Shown: positions 10,054-18,396, counted from the stretch's first letter. The stretch: 64,000 bases of DNA from Halomonas cerina (GCF_014192215.1 NZ_JACHXP010000006.1:1-64000), one strand, 5' to 3'. The notes: generated by a model from the sequence alone, not told the origin. Numbers and translations are program-made.

Positions 10054-10497
10054 TCACGGCAGGGTGATTCTGAACAGCTTGGCCAGGACAAACCAAACCA
10101 CGCTGGGGGCGACGATGGCATTGATCAGCACGATGACCACAGCTTTCTTCGTCCACTCATGCAGGTACATGAGTGCCATTAAAAAGACGAAGGGCACCGA
10201 GACGAACAAGAAACCATACCCCGTATAGGGGAACATATTGCCCACTACCGCCATGAGGTAAAAATACGCGGCGATAAGGGCAAGGGTGCCGAAGAAACGA
10301 AAGCCATCCATGGATTCGCCCACGATGGGCAGAGTACGTTCTCCTCGCTTCACCGCAGCCAAAAAGGGAATCACCTTGGTTACCAGGATAATGGCGAACA
10401 GCACCGCCAGGATCCAGTGAATGATTGTCGGGAAAACCAGGTGAGAGGTCTCGAAATCAATCGAGACACTGAGCAGACTAGACAGACCTGATTCCAT
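10054..10497 (-). CDS. tctB: Tripartite tricarboxylate-type transporter, small membrane subunit (TctB family)
   Basis: 147 residues with four predicted membrane helices (IIHWILAVLFAIILVTKVIPFL; FFGTLALIAAYFYLMAVV; YGFLFVSVPFVFLMALMYL; AVVIVLINAIVAPSVVWFVL), the normal size and layout for TctB. It pairs with TctA in the membrane. It follows tctC after 106 bases containing a strong hairpin (10566-10596) and precedes tctA by 17 bases. Identification rests on topology and position, since TctB sequences are poorly conserved. Confidence 0.9.
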   Translation of the reverse strand: MESGLSSLLSVSIDFETSHLVFPTIIHWILAVLFAIILVTKVIPFLAAVKRGERTLPIVGESMDGFRFFGTLALIAAYFYLMAVVGNMFPYTGYGFLFVSVPFVFLMALMYLHEWTKKAVVIVLINAIVAPSVVWFVLAKLFRITLP

Positions 10498-10565
10498 AGC
10501 GGCTCCGACGAAGGGCAGGTAGCCCTGCCCGTCAATTTTCTATGTCGATAAATGCCAGATAGCAA

Positions 10566-10596
10566 GAGCATCGGCGGCTTGCCACCGCCGATGCTC
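10566..10596 (-). terminator. Strong hairpin between tctC and tctB, no T-tract
   Basis: Perfect 12-bp stem GAGCATCGGCGG / CCGCCGATGCTC with a 7-base loop, 8 bases after the tctC stop. No T-run follows on the minus strand, so it is better read as an RNA-stabilising or partial-stop element that keeps tctC mRNA more abundant than tctBA. That arrangement is common after binding-protein genes. Confidence 0.65.
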
Positions 10597-10603
10597 GTAG
10601 CGG

Positions 10604-11659
10604 TTACTGGATGTTTTCGATAATCGCTTCGTAACGCGACATCTTGTTTTTCAGGTACTCAGAGGCTTCATCGGAGGGTTTGAAATTCGGAATGAAGAAA
10701 GACTTCTTCTGTGTTTCCTGAATCTCGCCCTCGGCATAGATCTCTGCCAGGGCCTCATCAATCTGATCGACGATGCCGGAATCCATCTCCTTGTTGTAGA
10801 GGAAGAAGAATTCCTTATCGAAGGTAAAGTTCTCATCGCCGCCCATGGTGACGGTCACATTGGGCTCGACATACTCCAGCAGCTGCTCACGGCTGGTCTG
10901 CCCCATACCTTCTTCCGGCGACTGCTCGATGGTACCTTGGCGAGCCGTCAGCCATACAAAGCGCATAGCTTTCTGATCGTCTTCCGGCAGGCGAGTGAAC
11001 TGCTCGTTGGCCTGCACGGACCCATGGATCATGTCGACCTGGTCATCGTAGAGCTGCTGGTTCTTGTCCGCCTGTGAGCCAGTGTTCACAGCGACCAGGT
11101 TGTCTTCCTGCCCCGGATGCTCGATGGAGATGGCGTTCTTCAAGGCACTGAAGCCGATCTCGGACACACCGCCCGGCTGGATCGCCACGCGCACCTCTTC
11201 GCCCTCACCAACTGCCGCGATGATCTCGTCAAGGTTCTCGTACGGCGAGTCCTTGGGCACCAGGTAGGCATTGCCCGGATTAATCGCCACGGTCGGTCCG
11301 ATGGTGTATTTTTCGAAAATATTCTCGTACCCCTGAACACCATAGAGGTAGCCCAGGTAGGACTGATCATGGAAGATCATCAGGGTATTGCCGCGCGAAT
11401 CGCGATCCAGCGTGCGGAAAGCGGAACTTGCACCGACCGCATCGACCTTCATGTTGAGGTCTAGCTTATTGGCCAACTTGTCCACCACGATGCTGGAATT
11501 TTGGTAAGTGTCACCGCCAGTGGACGTGGAGCCGATGACCACGCGGATATTGCCACGCAGCTGGCCATCCTGTGCCATGGCGACGCTGGCACCGAAGGTC
11601 ATCGATGCCATGAGGACGGCGGAACCCAGTCCTGCCAGGGTCTTCTTGGACACGTTCAT
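10604..11659 (-). CDS. tctC: Periplasmic hexarate-binding protein of a TTT transporter (TctC family)
   Basis: 351 residues with a signal peptide (MNVSKKTLAGLGSAVLMASM ... cleavage after AMA near residue 29). The mature protein has the TctC/Bug fold with IRVVIGSTSTGGDTYQNSS in the first binding loop and IQPGGVSEIGFSALKNA in the second. It captures the substrate for TctAB; in this operon that should be D-glucarate or galactarate. It lies 27 bases after kdgD. Binding preference is inferred from neighbours only. Confidence 0.88.
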   Translation of the reverse strand: MNVSKKTLAGLGSAVLMASMTFGASVAMAQDGQLRGNIRVVIGSTSTGGDTYQNSSIVVDKLANKLDLNMKVDAVGASSAFRTLDRDSRGNTLMIFHDQSYLGYLYGVQGYENIFEKYTIGPTVAINPGNAYLVPKDSPYENLDEIIAAVGEGEEVRVAIQPGGVSEIGFSALKNAISIEHPGQEDNLVAVNTGSQADKNQQLYDDQVDMIHGSVQANEQFTRLPEDDQKAMRFVWLTARQGTIEQSPEEGMGQTSREQLLEYVEPNVTVTMGGDENFTFDKEFFFLYNKEMDSGIVDQIDEALAEIYAEGEIQETQKKSFFIPNFKPSDEASEYLKNKMSRYEAIIENIQ

Positions 11660-11686
11660 GCTTTACACCTCGTTGCTGTTGTCGAT

Positions 11687-12604
11687 TTATAGTTGCTTGG
11701 CGATATCTACCAGCGTCTCGAGCTGCTGGCGCTCCTCGGACGAGGGCATGGTCAGGGGCGCACGTACGCTGCCCGCCGGACGACCGATGATCTCGGCGCC
11801 GGCCTTAATCAGGCTGACGGCATACCCTTTCTTCCGATCCCTGAGATCCACGAAGGGAATGAAGAAGTCGTTGGTGATCTGATTAACGACCTCGCTGTTA
11901 CCCTTGCGGAGTTCCTTGTAGAAGGTCACAGCCATATCCGGCACGAAGTTGAACACGGCTGATGAATAGGTGTTCACTCCGATGGACAGGTACGCCTCGG
12001 CGAAGATCTCGGCGGTCGGCACGCCACCGATGTAAACGAGCCGGTCGCCCACGGTCTTGACGATCTTGTTCAGGGCCTGGATGTCGCCCTTGCCATCCTT
12101 GAGGCCAACTAGGTTGGGGCAGGCCTCGGCCAGTGCCTTGACGGACCCGGCATCGAGAATCCCGTTGCCGCGGTTGTAATAGATGACGTTGACGCTCGTG
12201 GAGTCGCAGATTTGGCGGGCATACTCCACCAGTCCGTCCTGGGGACACTCGGTCAGGTAGGGCGGCATCAGCAGGATACCGTCGGCGCCGGCTTCTTCAG
12301 CCGCCTGGGCGAAGGCTTTGCCGCTTTCGACGCTCAGCCCGGCACTGGCGATCACCGGCAGCTTGCCATCCACCGTGTCCACAGCGACGCGCACCACCTC
12401 GCGGAACTCGTCGAGCGACAGGTTGAAGAACTCACCGGTACCACCGGCCACGAACACCGCGGAGATGTCGTGGCTGACGAACCACCCCAGCCGACGGCGA
12501 TAGCTCTCGGCGTCGAATCGGCCCTCCTGGTCGAAATCCGTGATGGGAAACGACAGCAGGCCGTCACCGATGGCGTTCACCACTTGTTCTCTGGAAAACT
12601 TCAC
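11687..12604 (-). CDS. kdgD: 5-dehydro-4-deoxyglucarate dehydratase
   Basis: DapA/NAL-superfamily TIM-barrel lyase, 305 residues. It dehydrates and decarboxylates 5-dehydro-4-deoxy-D-glucarate to 2,5-dioxovalerate. Visible: FVAGGTGEFFNLSLDEF (~50-66), the catalytic tyrosine in VNVIYYNRGNGI and the Schiff-base lysine in NLVGLKDGKGD. The start is a GTG (VKFSREQ) with a GAGGGA ribosome site about 8 bases upstream. As first gene of the operon it follows the long spacer with the candidate GntR operator. Confidence 0.93.
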   Translation of the reverse strand: MKFSREQVVNAIGDGLLSFPITDFDQEGRFDAESYRRRLGWFVSHDISAVFVAGGTGEFFNLSLDEFREVVRVAVDTVDGKLPVIASAGLSVESGKAFAQAAEEAGADGILLMPPYLTECPQDGLVEYARQICDSTSVNVIYYNRGNGILDAGSVKALAEACPNLVGLKDGKGDIQALNKIVKTVGDRLVYIGGVPTAEIFAEAYLSIGVNTYSSAVFNFVPDMAVTFYKELRKGNSEVVNQITNDFFIPFVDLRDRKKGYAVSLIKAGAEIIGRPAGSVRAPLTMPSSEERQQLETLVDIAKQL

Positions 12605-13049
12605 GCAGATTCCCTCTCTCTGGCGCGGGCAGGTGCGCCTGCCTCACGGGCGGATAACCGACAACACCGCGGTTGTCATACATCATACGTATGGCAAATT
12701 AATCGTCACGCCATGGGTGTGCAACAGCCTTTTGCTCAAATTTCGACCAAAGTTCAAGATCTCGATGTGCTGAGACACCACCACTCTGGGAAGCTTCCTG
12801 CTGAGCTGGTGGGCCCAGCTGATAACACACATCGCCGATCGCGGCGCTTGCAGTCAGGGCACCTTTCCCGGCAGCTGCGGGAGCGTCGGCCTGGAACTCG
12901 CGGCTGGGGTGTAGGGTCGAGTGAGGAAGAAAGACCTGTGGAATCAAGAAGCAAGCGAGGGCGCGAGCAACTTGATGCAATCTTTGGACGAGGCATCGCC
13001 TAGATAGCGCATCCTGCTCGTGAGCTTGATCAATCGTGACATGAACGAC
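12605..13049. other. Gap holding the glucarate-operon promoter
   Basis: Carries the palindrome at 12673-12697 near kdgD. The stretch 12700-13049 has open frames without recognisable similarity or good ribosome sites; I see nothing else in it. Confidence 0.5.
12673..12697. promoter_or_regulatory. Candidate GntR/FCD operator upstream of kdgD
   Basis: Inverted repeat TTGTCATAC - 7 bases - GTATGGCAA (8 of 9 positions symmetric) with a perfect inner palindrome CATACGTATG at 12684-12693. It begins 69 bases before the kdgD start, where a repressor would act. FCD-type GntR regulators bind short palindromes of this GT...AC kind; assignment to the regulator at 6249-7007 is inferred. Confidence 0.5.
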
Positions 13050-14144
13050 TCAGAGGGCGGGATGACCCTCAACATGCAGGAAGAAGGGATCGACCCGGTC
13101 GCCGCCGGGCTCACTGGCACGTTTGCGCATTTCCGATGGCGTCACACCGAAGGTGCTACGGAAGTGGCGGGAGAAGTGGGCCGTATCGGCGAAACCGCAG
13201 CGCTCGCCGATCTCGGTGATGCTTTTGCCGGTATAGTGCAGCAGCCAGAGCCCGTAGCGCAGGCGCAGGTCGCGCGCGAACTTCTGAGGACCGACGCCGA
13301 GCGTTTCGCGAAAGCGGCGCTCCAGGTTGCGACGTGACGTCCCGACTCGCTCGGCCAGCACGTCCATGGCGATGGCCTCGCCCAGGTGCTGCTCGAGCAG
13401 GGTGATGGCGCGACGCACCAGACGGTCCTCGATCTTGCCGAATACCACTGGCTGGGGCTGGGGATGCGCGCCGCGTCGGGCCTCGTCGATGAGCATGATA
13501 TGCAGGCTCTTCATGGCCCAGGCCTTGCCCAGGTGACGTTCTACCAGGTGTGCGGCCAAGTCGGCGGAGGCGATGCCCCCCGCACAGGTAAGCAGGTGAC
13601 CATCATCGATGAACAATCGGTCGGCCACCGGCTCGATGTCGGGGAAGCGCCGGGTAAGGTCGCCATGGTGGTACCAGCTGACACAGCAGCGCCGCCCGGA
13701 CATCAGGCCAGCCTGGATCAGGGCGAAGACACCGGTGCATAGCCCCACCAGCGGCACCTGGGCGTCGGCTGCCTGCCGTAGATAGGCCTGGGTCGTGGTA
13801 TCGACCCGATCTCGCTCATCCTGGACCCCACCGATCACCACGATGTAGTCGAACTCCGCGGGGTCGCGGAAGGCCGTGCAGGGGGTGACGGCCGCCCCAC
13901 AGCTGGAGATGGCGTCCTGGCCGGCGCTGGTCATGAAGACCCAGTGGCAGCGCAGCTGTCGGCTGCGGTCGCCCTCGTCGGCAGCCAGGCGCAGGCAGTC
14001 GACGAAGGCGGCGAAGGGCAGCATGGTGAAACGACGCAACAAGACAAAGCCGACAGACAGCGACGCATCTGAGGCCTTCTCAATCATTAAGGAGTGCTTT
14101 CGAGCTCGAACTGCAATGCGGGCAGGATCTTCGATGTTGTTCAT
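13050..14144 (-). CDS. GlxA-family AraC-type regulator (DJ-1/PfpI plus HTH)
   Basis: 364 residues. The N-terminal DJ-1/PfpI-like ligand domain covers ~20-190 (FDYIVVIGG, VPLVGLCTGVFALIQAGLMS with the nucleophile-elbow-like Cys); the C-terminal AraC DNA-binding domain covers ~245-345 (MDVLAERVGTSRRNLERRF, ITEIGERCGFADTAHFSRHF). This is the layout of GbdR, SouR and CdhR, regulators of betaine, sarcosine and carnitine genes. Neighbours (demethylase, creatinine island) fit an N-methyl amino acid signal, but its target is not shown. Its C-terminus is paralogous to the remnant at 4434-4547. The ATG at 14144 (MNNIEDP) is chosen; a start 18 bases upstream is possible. Confidence 0.88.
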   Translation of the reverse strand: MNNIEDPARIAVRARKHSLMIEKASDASLSVGFVLLRRFTMLPFAAFVDCLRLAADEGDRSRQLRCHWVFMTSAGQDAISSCGAAVTPCTAFRDPAEFDYIVVIGGVQDERDRVDTTTQAYLRQAADAQVPLVGLCTGVFALIQAGLMSGRRCCVSWYHHGDLTRRFPDIEPVADRLFIDDGHLLTCAGGIASADLAAHLVERHLGKAWAMKSLHIMLIDEARRGAHPQPQPVVFGKIEDRLVRRAITLLEQHLGEAIAMDVLAERVGTSRRNLERRFRETLGVGPQKFARDLRLRYGLWLLHYTGKSITEIGERCGFADTAHFSRHFRSTFGVTPSEMRKRASEPGGDRVDPFFLHVEGHPAL

Positions 14145-14457
14145 GGCACGACTCCAACACATTCGCCACGACAGGCGACAAGTATAAGCTGCAAGAGATT
14201 TGCCATGCTATGCCGGCATAGCGCTTTTCCTCGCCTCATCCGATCAGGCGGTGATACACCAAACCCGCTGCAGGGTATCAGCATATGGCGTTGCCGAGAC
14301 GATGCGCCAACCGATTACGGGGGCCTCCACTCCAATTGGACCCGTTTAGGTTGGCCCCCGCAGCGAGACAGGCCTGCTCGACGAGTCGCCTGGCCTCGTG
14401 GGCGGACAAGGTCTGCTGATCCAAGATGTTCCTCCTATCGATGGATGTGGTCGGGGA
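14145..14457. other. Gap with the remains of a dehydrogenase gene
   Basis: No intact gene. Bases 14278-14424 carry the short minus-strand frame described separately; 14145-14277 should hold the promoter of the GlxA-type regulator but shows no clear motif. Confidence 0.4.
14278..14424 (-). pseudogene. Possible N-terminal remnant of an Ldh_2-type dehydrogenase
   Basis: A 48-codon frame starting at TTG, 3 bases after a strong GGAGGAAC ribosome site, 33 bases beyond the demethylase stop. It reads LDQQTLSAHEARRLVEQACLAAGAN and then loses similarity before a stop. The opening resembles the malate/L-lactate dehydrogenase (Ldh_2) family, which includes pyrroline-2-carboxylate/piperideine-2-carboxylate reductases; such enzymes are ~330 residues. 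The good ribosome site and truncation suggest a gene destroyed by deletion. Similarity rests on only ~25 residues, so this is tentative. Confidence 0.4.
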
Positions 14458-16509
14458 TCACAGATCCTTGACCAGCCGTAGGGCATCGTAGATGGCGGCG
14501 TGGGTATTGCGCGACTCGACGGCATCGCCGATGCGGAACAGTTGGAACCCAGCATTGGCGTTATGGACAACCGCCTGGGGCCGGCCGACGATCAGGTCGT
14601 CGTAGTTCACCTCGCCGCCATTGCGGGAATGCGCTTTGAGCTCGAAATAGAGGTCGGCCATCGGCGTGATGCCGTAATTGACCACCACCTGGTCGACATG
14701 CCGCCCATGATCCCGGTCCAGCCGATCTTGAGAGACATAGTCACTGGTGATGCTGGCGAGCAACTCGCCGCCCTCCCGCTGCACGGATCTCAACCGGTAG
14801 GTGGGCGTGAAGGTGACGTTGGGCCGCTGCAGGGAGCGCATGTAGGGCACCAGGTTCATGGCCATGATCTCCGCCGAGAAGGTGCGATCCGGCGTCATGA
14901 TCTCGAGCGTTGCCCCGGTGGCGGCGATGATCTCGGCGGCCTGCATGGCGGCATGATCGCCGGCCTCATCGAACAGCAGCACCCGCTTCCCCGGCGCGAC
15001 GTGGCCGGACAGGATATCCCAGGTGTTGACCACCAGGTCGTGCCCGACCGCGGGCTGGTCGTCCAGGGGGTAGCCGCCGGTCGCCACGATCACCACGTCC
15101 GGCTGCTCGGCGAGCACGTCATCGACCTCGGCCCAGACGTTGTAGCGGATCTCGACGCCGAGGGCCTCACAGCGTGCCAGGCGCCAATCGATGATGCCCA
15201 TCATCTCGCGGCGGCGCTCGCTCTGCGCCGTGAGCCGCACCTGCCCGCCGGCATCGCTGGCGGCTTCCAGCACCACCACCGCATGGCCCCGCTCGCCGGC
15301 GACCCGGGCGGCCTCCAGCCCCGCGGGACCGGCGCCGATGATCACCACCCAACGCTTCTGCGCTGCCGTGGGGATGGTGTGGGGCATGGTGGTTTCCCGG
15401 CCGGTGGCGGCGTTGTGGATGCAGTAGGCCGCGCCGCCTTGGTAGATGCGATCGAGGCAGTAGTTGGCACCGACACAGGGACGGATCTCCTCCTCACGCC
15501 CCGCCATGATCTTGCGCACGATGTGCGGGTCGGCCATGTGGGCGCGGGTCATGCCGATCATGTCGACCTTGCCCGAGGCGATGGCATGGCGGGCGGTGGC
15601 GACGTCCTGAATCTTGGCGCCATGGAAGGTGGGGAAGTCCACCTCGCGACGGATCTCGCCGGCGAAATCCAGGTGCGGGGCACTGGGCATGCCCTGGATG
15701 GGGATGACGTCGGTGAGCCCTGCGTCGGTGTCGATATGACCGCGCACCACGTTGAGGAAGTCGACCAGGCCACTGTCCTTCAGGCGCCGTGAGATCTCCA
15801 TGCCATCGCTGGCCGTCAGCCCGCCCTGCAGCATCTCGTCGCCGGTGTAGCGCACGCCGACGATGAAGGCCTCGCCGACCCGCTGACGAATGGCGCGCAG
15901 CACGTCGAAGGTGAACCGCAGCCGGTTGTCGAGGCTCCCGCCGTAAGGCGTCTCGAGGGTATTGGTCAGCGGCGACCAGAACTGGTCCAGCAGGTGGCCA
16001 TAGGCCTGCAGCTCGATGCCATCCAGGCCGGCGGCGTGCATGCGCTCGGCGGCATCGGCGTAGTCGCGGATCAGGCGCTCGATATCCCAGTCCTCGACCT
16101 GCTTGGGAAAGGCCCGGTGGGAGGCTTCGCGGCGGTGAGAGGGCGACACCGTCGGCAGCCAGTCCCCCTTGTCCCAGCGGGTGCGCCGGCCCAGATGGGT
16201 CAGCTGGATCATCACGGCGGTGCCATGCTCGTGACAGGCATCGGTCAGCTCGCGCATCCAGGGCACCACCTCGTCCTTGTAGGCCAGGATGTTGTTGAAC
16301 ACCGGCGGGCTGTCCTTGGCCACCGCTGCGGACCCGGCGGTCATGGTCAGGCCAAGGCCGGCCCTGGCGCGCTCGACGTGGTAGGCGCGGTAGAGCGCCT
16401 TGGGCATGCCGTCCTCGGGGTAGGCGGGCTCGTGGGACGTCATCATGATCCGGTTCTTCAGGGTCAGGTGCTTGAGCTGGAAGGGCTGCAGCAGCGGGTC
16501 GGTCGCCAT
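14458..16509 (-). CDS. FMN/FAD/4Fe-4S demethylase, N-methylproline or dimethylglycine demethylase type
   Basis: 683 residues, trimethylamine-dehydrogenase/old-yellow-enzyme layout. The N-terminal FMN TIM barrel (~1-330) has LKNRIMMTSHEPAY and ETPYGGSLDNRLRF; a cysteine cluster CVGANYCLDRIYQGGAAYC (~345) would bind the 4Fe-4S centre; the C-terminal FAD/NAD domain starts WVVIIGAGPAGLEAARVAG (~390). The variant cluster C-VGANY-CLDRI is the one I associate with StcD/HpbA-type N-methylproline demethylases; DgcA-type dimethylglycine demethylases are close relatives. The product would be proline (or sarcosine). The ATG at 16509 fits the conserved N-terminus; longer in-frame readings pass through operator repeats and are rejected. 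Confidence 0.85.
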   Translation of the reverse strand: MATDPLLQPFQLKHLTLKNRIMMTSHEPAYPEDGMPKALYRAYHVERARAGLGLTMTAGSAAVAKDSPPVFNNILAYKDEVVPWMRELTDACHEHGTAVMIQLTHLGRRTRWDKGDWLPTVSPSHRREASHRAFPKQVEDWDIERLIRDYADAAERMHAAGLDGIELQAYGHLLDQFWSPLTNTLETPYGGSLDNRLRFTFDVLRAIRQRVGEAFIVGVRYTGDEMLQGGLTASDGMEISRRLKDSGLVDFLNVVRGHIDTDAGLTDVIPIQGMPSAPHLDFAGEIRREVDFPTFHGAKIQDVATARHAIASGKVDMIGMTRAHMADPHIVRKIMAGREEEIRPCVGANYCLDRIYQGGAAYCIHNAATGRETTMPHTIPTAAQKRWVVIIGAGPAGLEAARVAGERGHAVVVLEAASDAGGQVRLTAQSERRREMMGIIDWRLARCEALGVEIRYNVWAEVDDVLAEQPDVVIVATGGYPLDDQPAVGHDLVVNTWDILSGHVAPGKRVLLFDEAGDHAAMQAAEIIAATGATLEIMTPDRTFSAEIMAMNLVPYMRSLQRPNVTFTPTYRLRSVQREGGELLASITSDYVSQDRLDRDHGRHVDQVVVNYGITPMADLYFELKAHSRNGGEVNYDDLIVGRPQAVVHNANAGFQLFRIGDAVESRNTHAAIYDALRLVKDL

Positions 16510-16533
16510 GGTCGGGTCTCTCTTGTTATTCGC

Positions 16534-16591
16534 TTGACAGCGGTCATGGCGAATGTACACACTCGTTGACTGAATGTACATAGATGTACAT
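16534..16591. promoter_or_regulatory. Divergent promoter with three ATGTACA repeats
   Basis: Three copies of ATGTACA at 16553-16559, 16574-16580 and 16584-16590, the last two within a near-palindrome (TGTACATAGATGTACA). On the plus strand TTGACA (16534-16539), 16 bases, then TACACA could serve the ProC-like gene, with the repeats covering the -10 region. The same element is found before the TetR gene at 18184-18211, so that regulator is the likely binder. Confidence 0.6.
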
Positions 16592-16651
16592 CGATATCGA
16601 AACGCTGCCGCCAGGCCGGCCTCGCCGCCTGGTCGAGAGGAGGGCCAAGCG

Positions 16652-17446
16652 ATGCATGACGATGCCGTGGTGGGGATCATCGGGGGGCAGGGCTGGATGG
16701 GGCGCTCGCTGGGGGTGGCCTGGCTGGAGCAGGGGCTGCTGCCCCCCGAGCGGCTGGTGATCTCCTCGCGTTCCGGCCGCAACGAGGCCTATCGCGACTG
16801 GCCCGAGGTCCGTTGCGTCGAGGACAGCCGTGAGCTGGCCGAGCTGGTGGATGTCATCGTGCTCTCCGTGCGCCCGCAGGATCTTCCCTGCGTCGATATC
16901 GATGCCGGTGACAAACTGGTCATTTCCCTGCTGGCCATGGCGTCCTGTGAGGAGGTGGCCAATCGGGTGGGAAGTCGCCGGGTCGTGAGGGCCATGCCGA
17001 ATGCCGCGGCGGAAATCCGCCGCGCCTATTTCCCCTGGTACGCCTCGGAAGGGGTGAGTGACGCCGACCGGCGGCTCGTGCAGGCGGTGCTGGCGAGCTG
17101 TGGCGCGGCACGGGAGCTGCCCACGGAGGGGGCTCTCGACTACCTGACCGCCCTGAGCGGTGCCGGGCCGGCCTATCCCGCCCTGCTGGCCCAGTCGATG
17201 CTGGACCATGCCAGGCAGATGGGCATCGCCGACGACGTCGCCCGTGAGGCCGTCATGCAGACCCTGGTGGGCGGCAGCCTGCTGCTGGAAAGCCTGGATG
17301 CCGACCCCGGTGAGATGGTGGAGCGGCTGGTCGCCTATGACGGCACCACGGCCAAGGGGCTGCGCGCGATGATCGACGGGGGCATGGTCCAGGCGATTCA
17401 CCAAGGGCTCGAGGCGGCCCACCAGGCGGCGAGTGAATCACGGTAG
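16652..17446 (+). CDS. Pyrroline-5-carboxylate reductase-like (ProC family) protein
   Basis: 264 residues, usual ProC length. The Rossmann start is VVGIIGGQGWMGRSLGVAWL (residues 6-25) and the C-terminal dimer/active-site segment is LTALSGAGPAYPALLAQSM with MQTLVGGSLLLES and AYDGTTAKGLRAM, all ProC hallmarks. The fingerprint GGQGWMG differs from the usual GxGNMA of biosynthetic ProC. It is divergent from the N-methylproline-type demethylase and shares its operator region, so it may act on a cyclic imino acid in that pathway and not in proline synthesis. The ATG at 16652 has GAGAGGAGGG upstream; the frame open before it crosses the operators. Confidence 0.82.
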   Translation: MHDDAVVGIIGGQGWMGRSLGVAWLEQGLLPPERLVISSRSGRNEAYRDWPEVRCVEDSRELAELVDVIVLSVRPQDLPCVDIDAGDKLVISLLAMASCEEVANRVGSRRVVRAMPNAAAEIRRAYFPWYASEGVSDADRRLVQAVLASCGAARELPTEGALDYLTALSGAGPAYPALLAQSMLDHARQMGIADDVAREAVMQTLVGGSLLLESLDADPGEMVERLVAYDGTTAKGLRAMIDGGMVQAIHQGLEAAHQAASESR

Positions 17447-17449
17447 GGT

Positions 17450-18121
17450 TCACACCTCCTGATGGATATCGTCACCCTGCCGGACAGCCTTCTCCGGCAC
17501 GTAACCGTGCCGGGCGTGGAAGCGCTGAAGTTCGTGCCGTTGCGGCGCCTGCCCGGTGAAGATCTCGACATAGGCGGGCATGCGCCGCATGCGGACCTCG
17601 AGGGCTTCCTGGGTGTTCATCGAGATATAGCCGATCTGGGTGAGGTAGATGGTGCGCCCCCGCACGTTGGCCGCCAGCGCCTCATAGCCGTGTTGCACAA
17701 ACATCCGAGTCAATGCCTCGATACGTTTCTCATCGGCAGCATCGACCTCCCTGGCCACCTGGTCCGACTGCAGCGCCCAGCTGCGTATCGCGAATTCCAG
17801 TTGCGAGTCGAACAGATCGGGATCCAGCCAGCAGTCGAAGACGTTGAGGATCGCTTCGACGATGCTGTCGGCATAGGCCTCGGTCTGCCGGATTAGGCAC
17901 TGGGTGTTCTTCTCGCGCCAGCGGTCGATCAAGGCCTCCAGCAGCGCCTCGCGGTCCTTGAAGAACCAGTAGAAGCTGGTGCGCGAGACATTGAGCCGCT
18001 TGGCCAGTGGCAGGATCCGTACGCTGTCCACGCCGGATTCGAGAAGCAGCGCGAAGGCCGCATCGAGCCAGGCCTCGCGGGAGCCTTTCCATTTGGTGTC
18101 GGGGGTATCGGCAGTTGGCAT
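17450..18121 (-). CDS. TetR-family transcriptional regulator
   Basis: 223 residues from ATG 18121 (MPTADTPDTKWKGS). The TetR helix-turn-helix lies at ~15-60 (REAWLDAAFALLLESGVDSV, LAKRLNVSRTSFYWFFKDRE); the remainder is a helical ligand domain of unknown specificity. It is convergent with the ProC-like gene, 3 bases apart. The ATGTACAT repeats upstream match those in the demethylase/ProC-like promoter, so it likely controls itself and that divergent pair. An in-frame upstream extension runs through the operator and is not coding. Confidence 0.85.
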   Translation of the reverse strand: MPTADTPDTKWKGSREAWLDAAFALLLESGVDSVRILPLAKRLNVSRTSFYWFFKDREALLEALIDRWREKNTQCLIRQTEAYADSIVEAILNVFDCWLDPDLFDSQLEFAIRSWALQSDQVAREVDAADEKRIEALTRMFVQHGYEALAANVRGRTIYLTQIGYISMNTQEALEVRMRRMPAYVEIFTGQAPQRHELQRFHARHGYVPEKAVRQGDDIHQEV

Positions 18122-18183
18122 CGAGATGCAGTCTCCGGGCCGGGAATGCAGTGCGGCAAGAAAAACACTGACCAGAAGCGGAG

Positions 18184-18211
18184 AGTACATTAGTGTCGAT
18201 TTTATGTACAT
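18184..18211. promoter_or_regulatory. ATGTACAT inverted repeat before the TetR gene
   Basis: AGTACAT - 14 bases - ATGTACAT, 63 bases upstream of the TetR start. It has the same core as the three repeats at 16553-16591, consistent with autoregulation. Confidence 0.55.
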
Positions 18212-18281
18212 CTTAACTAAAAGCCGCGCCAGGGCCCGGCGTGTGTCGGGCCTGGTCCTTCGAGACATCATGCTGCGCGCA

Positions 18282-18302
18282 TCGAACCTCGAACCTCGAA
18301 CC
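18282..18302. repeat. Short tandem repeat, three units of TCGAACC
   Basis: Three perfect 7-base units followed by a partial fourth, in the non-coding stretch upstream of the TetR gene. No function is apparent. Confidence 0.8.
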
Positions 18303-18396
18303 TCGAGCATCGGCTTGTGCTGATCGCGGCTGTTGCCGGCTGAAGCGGACAGATTCTTGCCGCTGTGGTGATCCAGGTCGGTGTCACGACAAAAAA

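Noticed and set aside
12754-12996. Open frames between the glucarate promoter and the GlxA regulator
   Set aside because: Short, overlapping in several frames, no ribosome site or family resemblance.
16574-16651. N-terminal extension of the ProC-like protein (MYIDVHRYRN...)
   Set aside because: The codons are the ATGTACAT operator repeats; the ATG at 16652 has a strong ribosome site and gives the family N-terminus.
18122-18310. N-terminal extension of the TetR protein
   Set aside because: It reads through the operator and the TCGAACC tandem repeat and adds nothing TetR-like.
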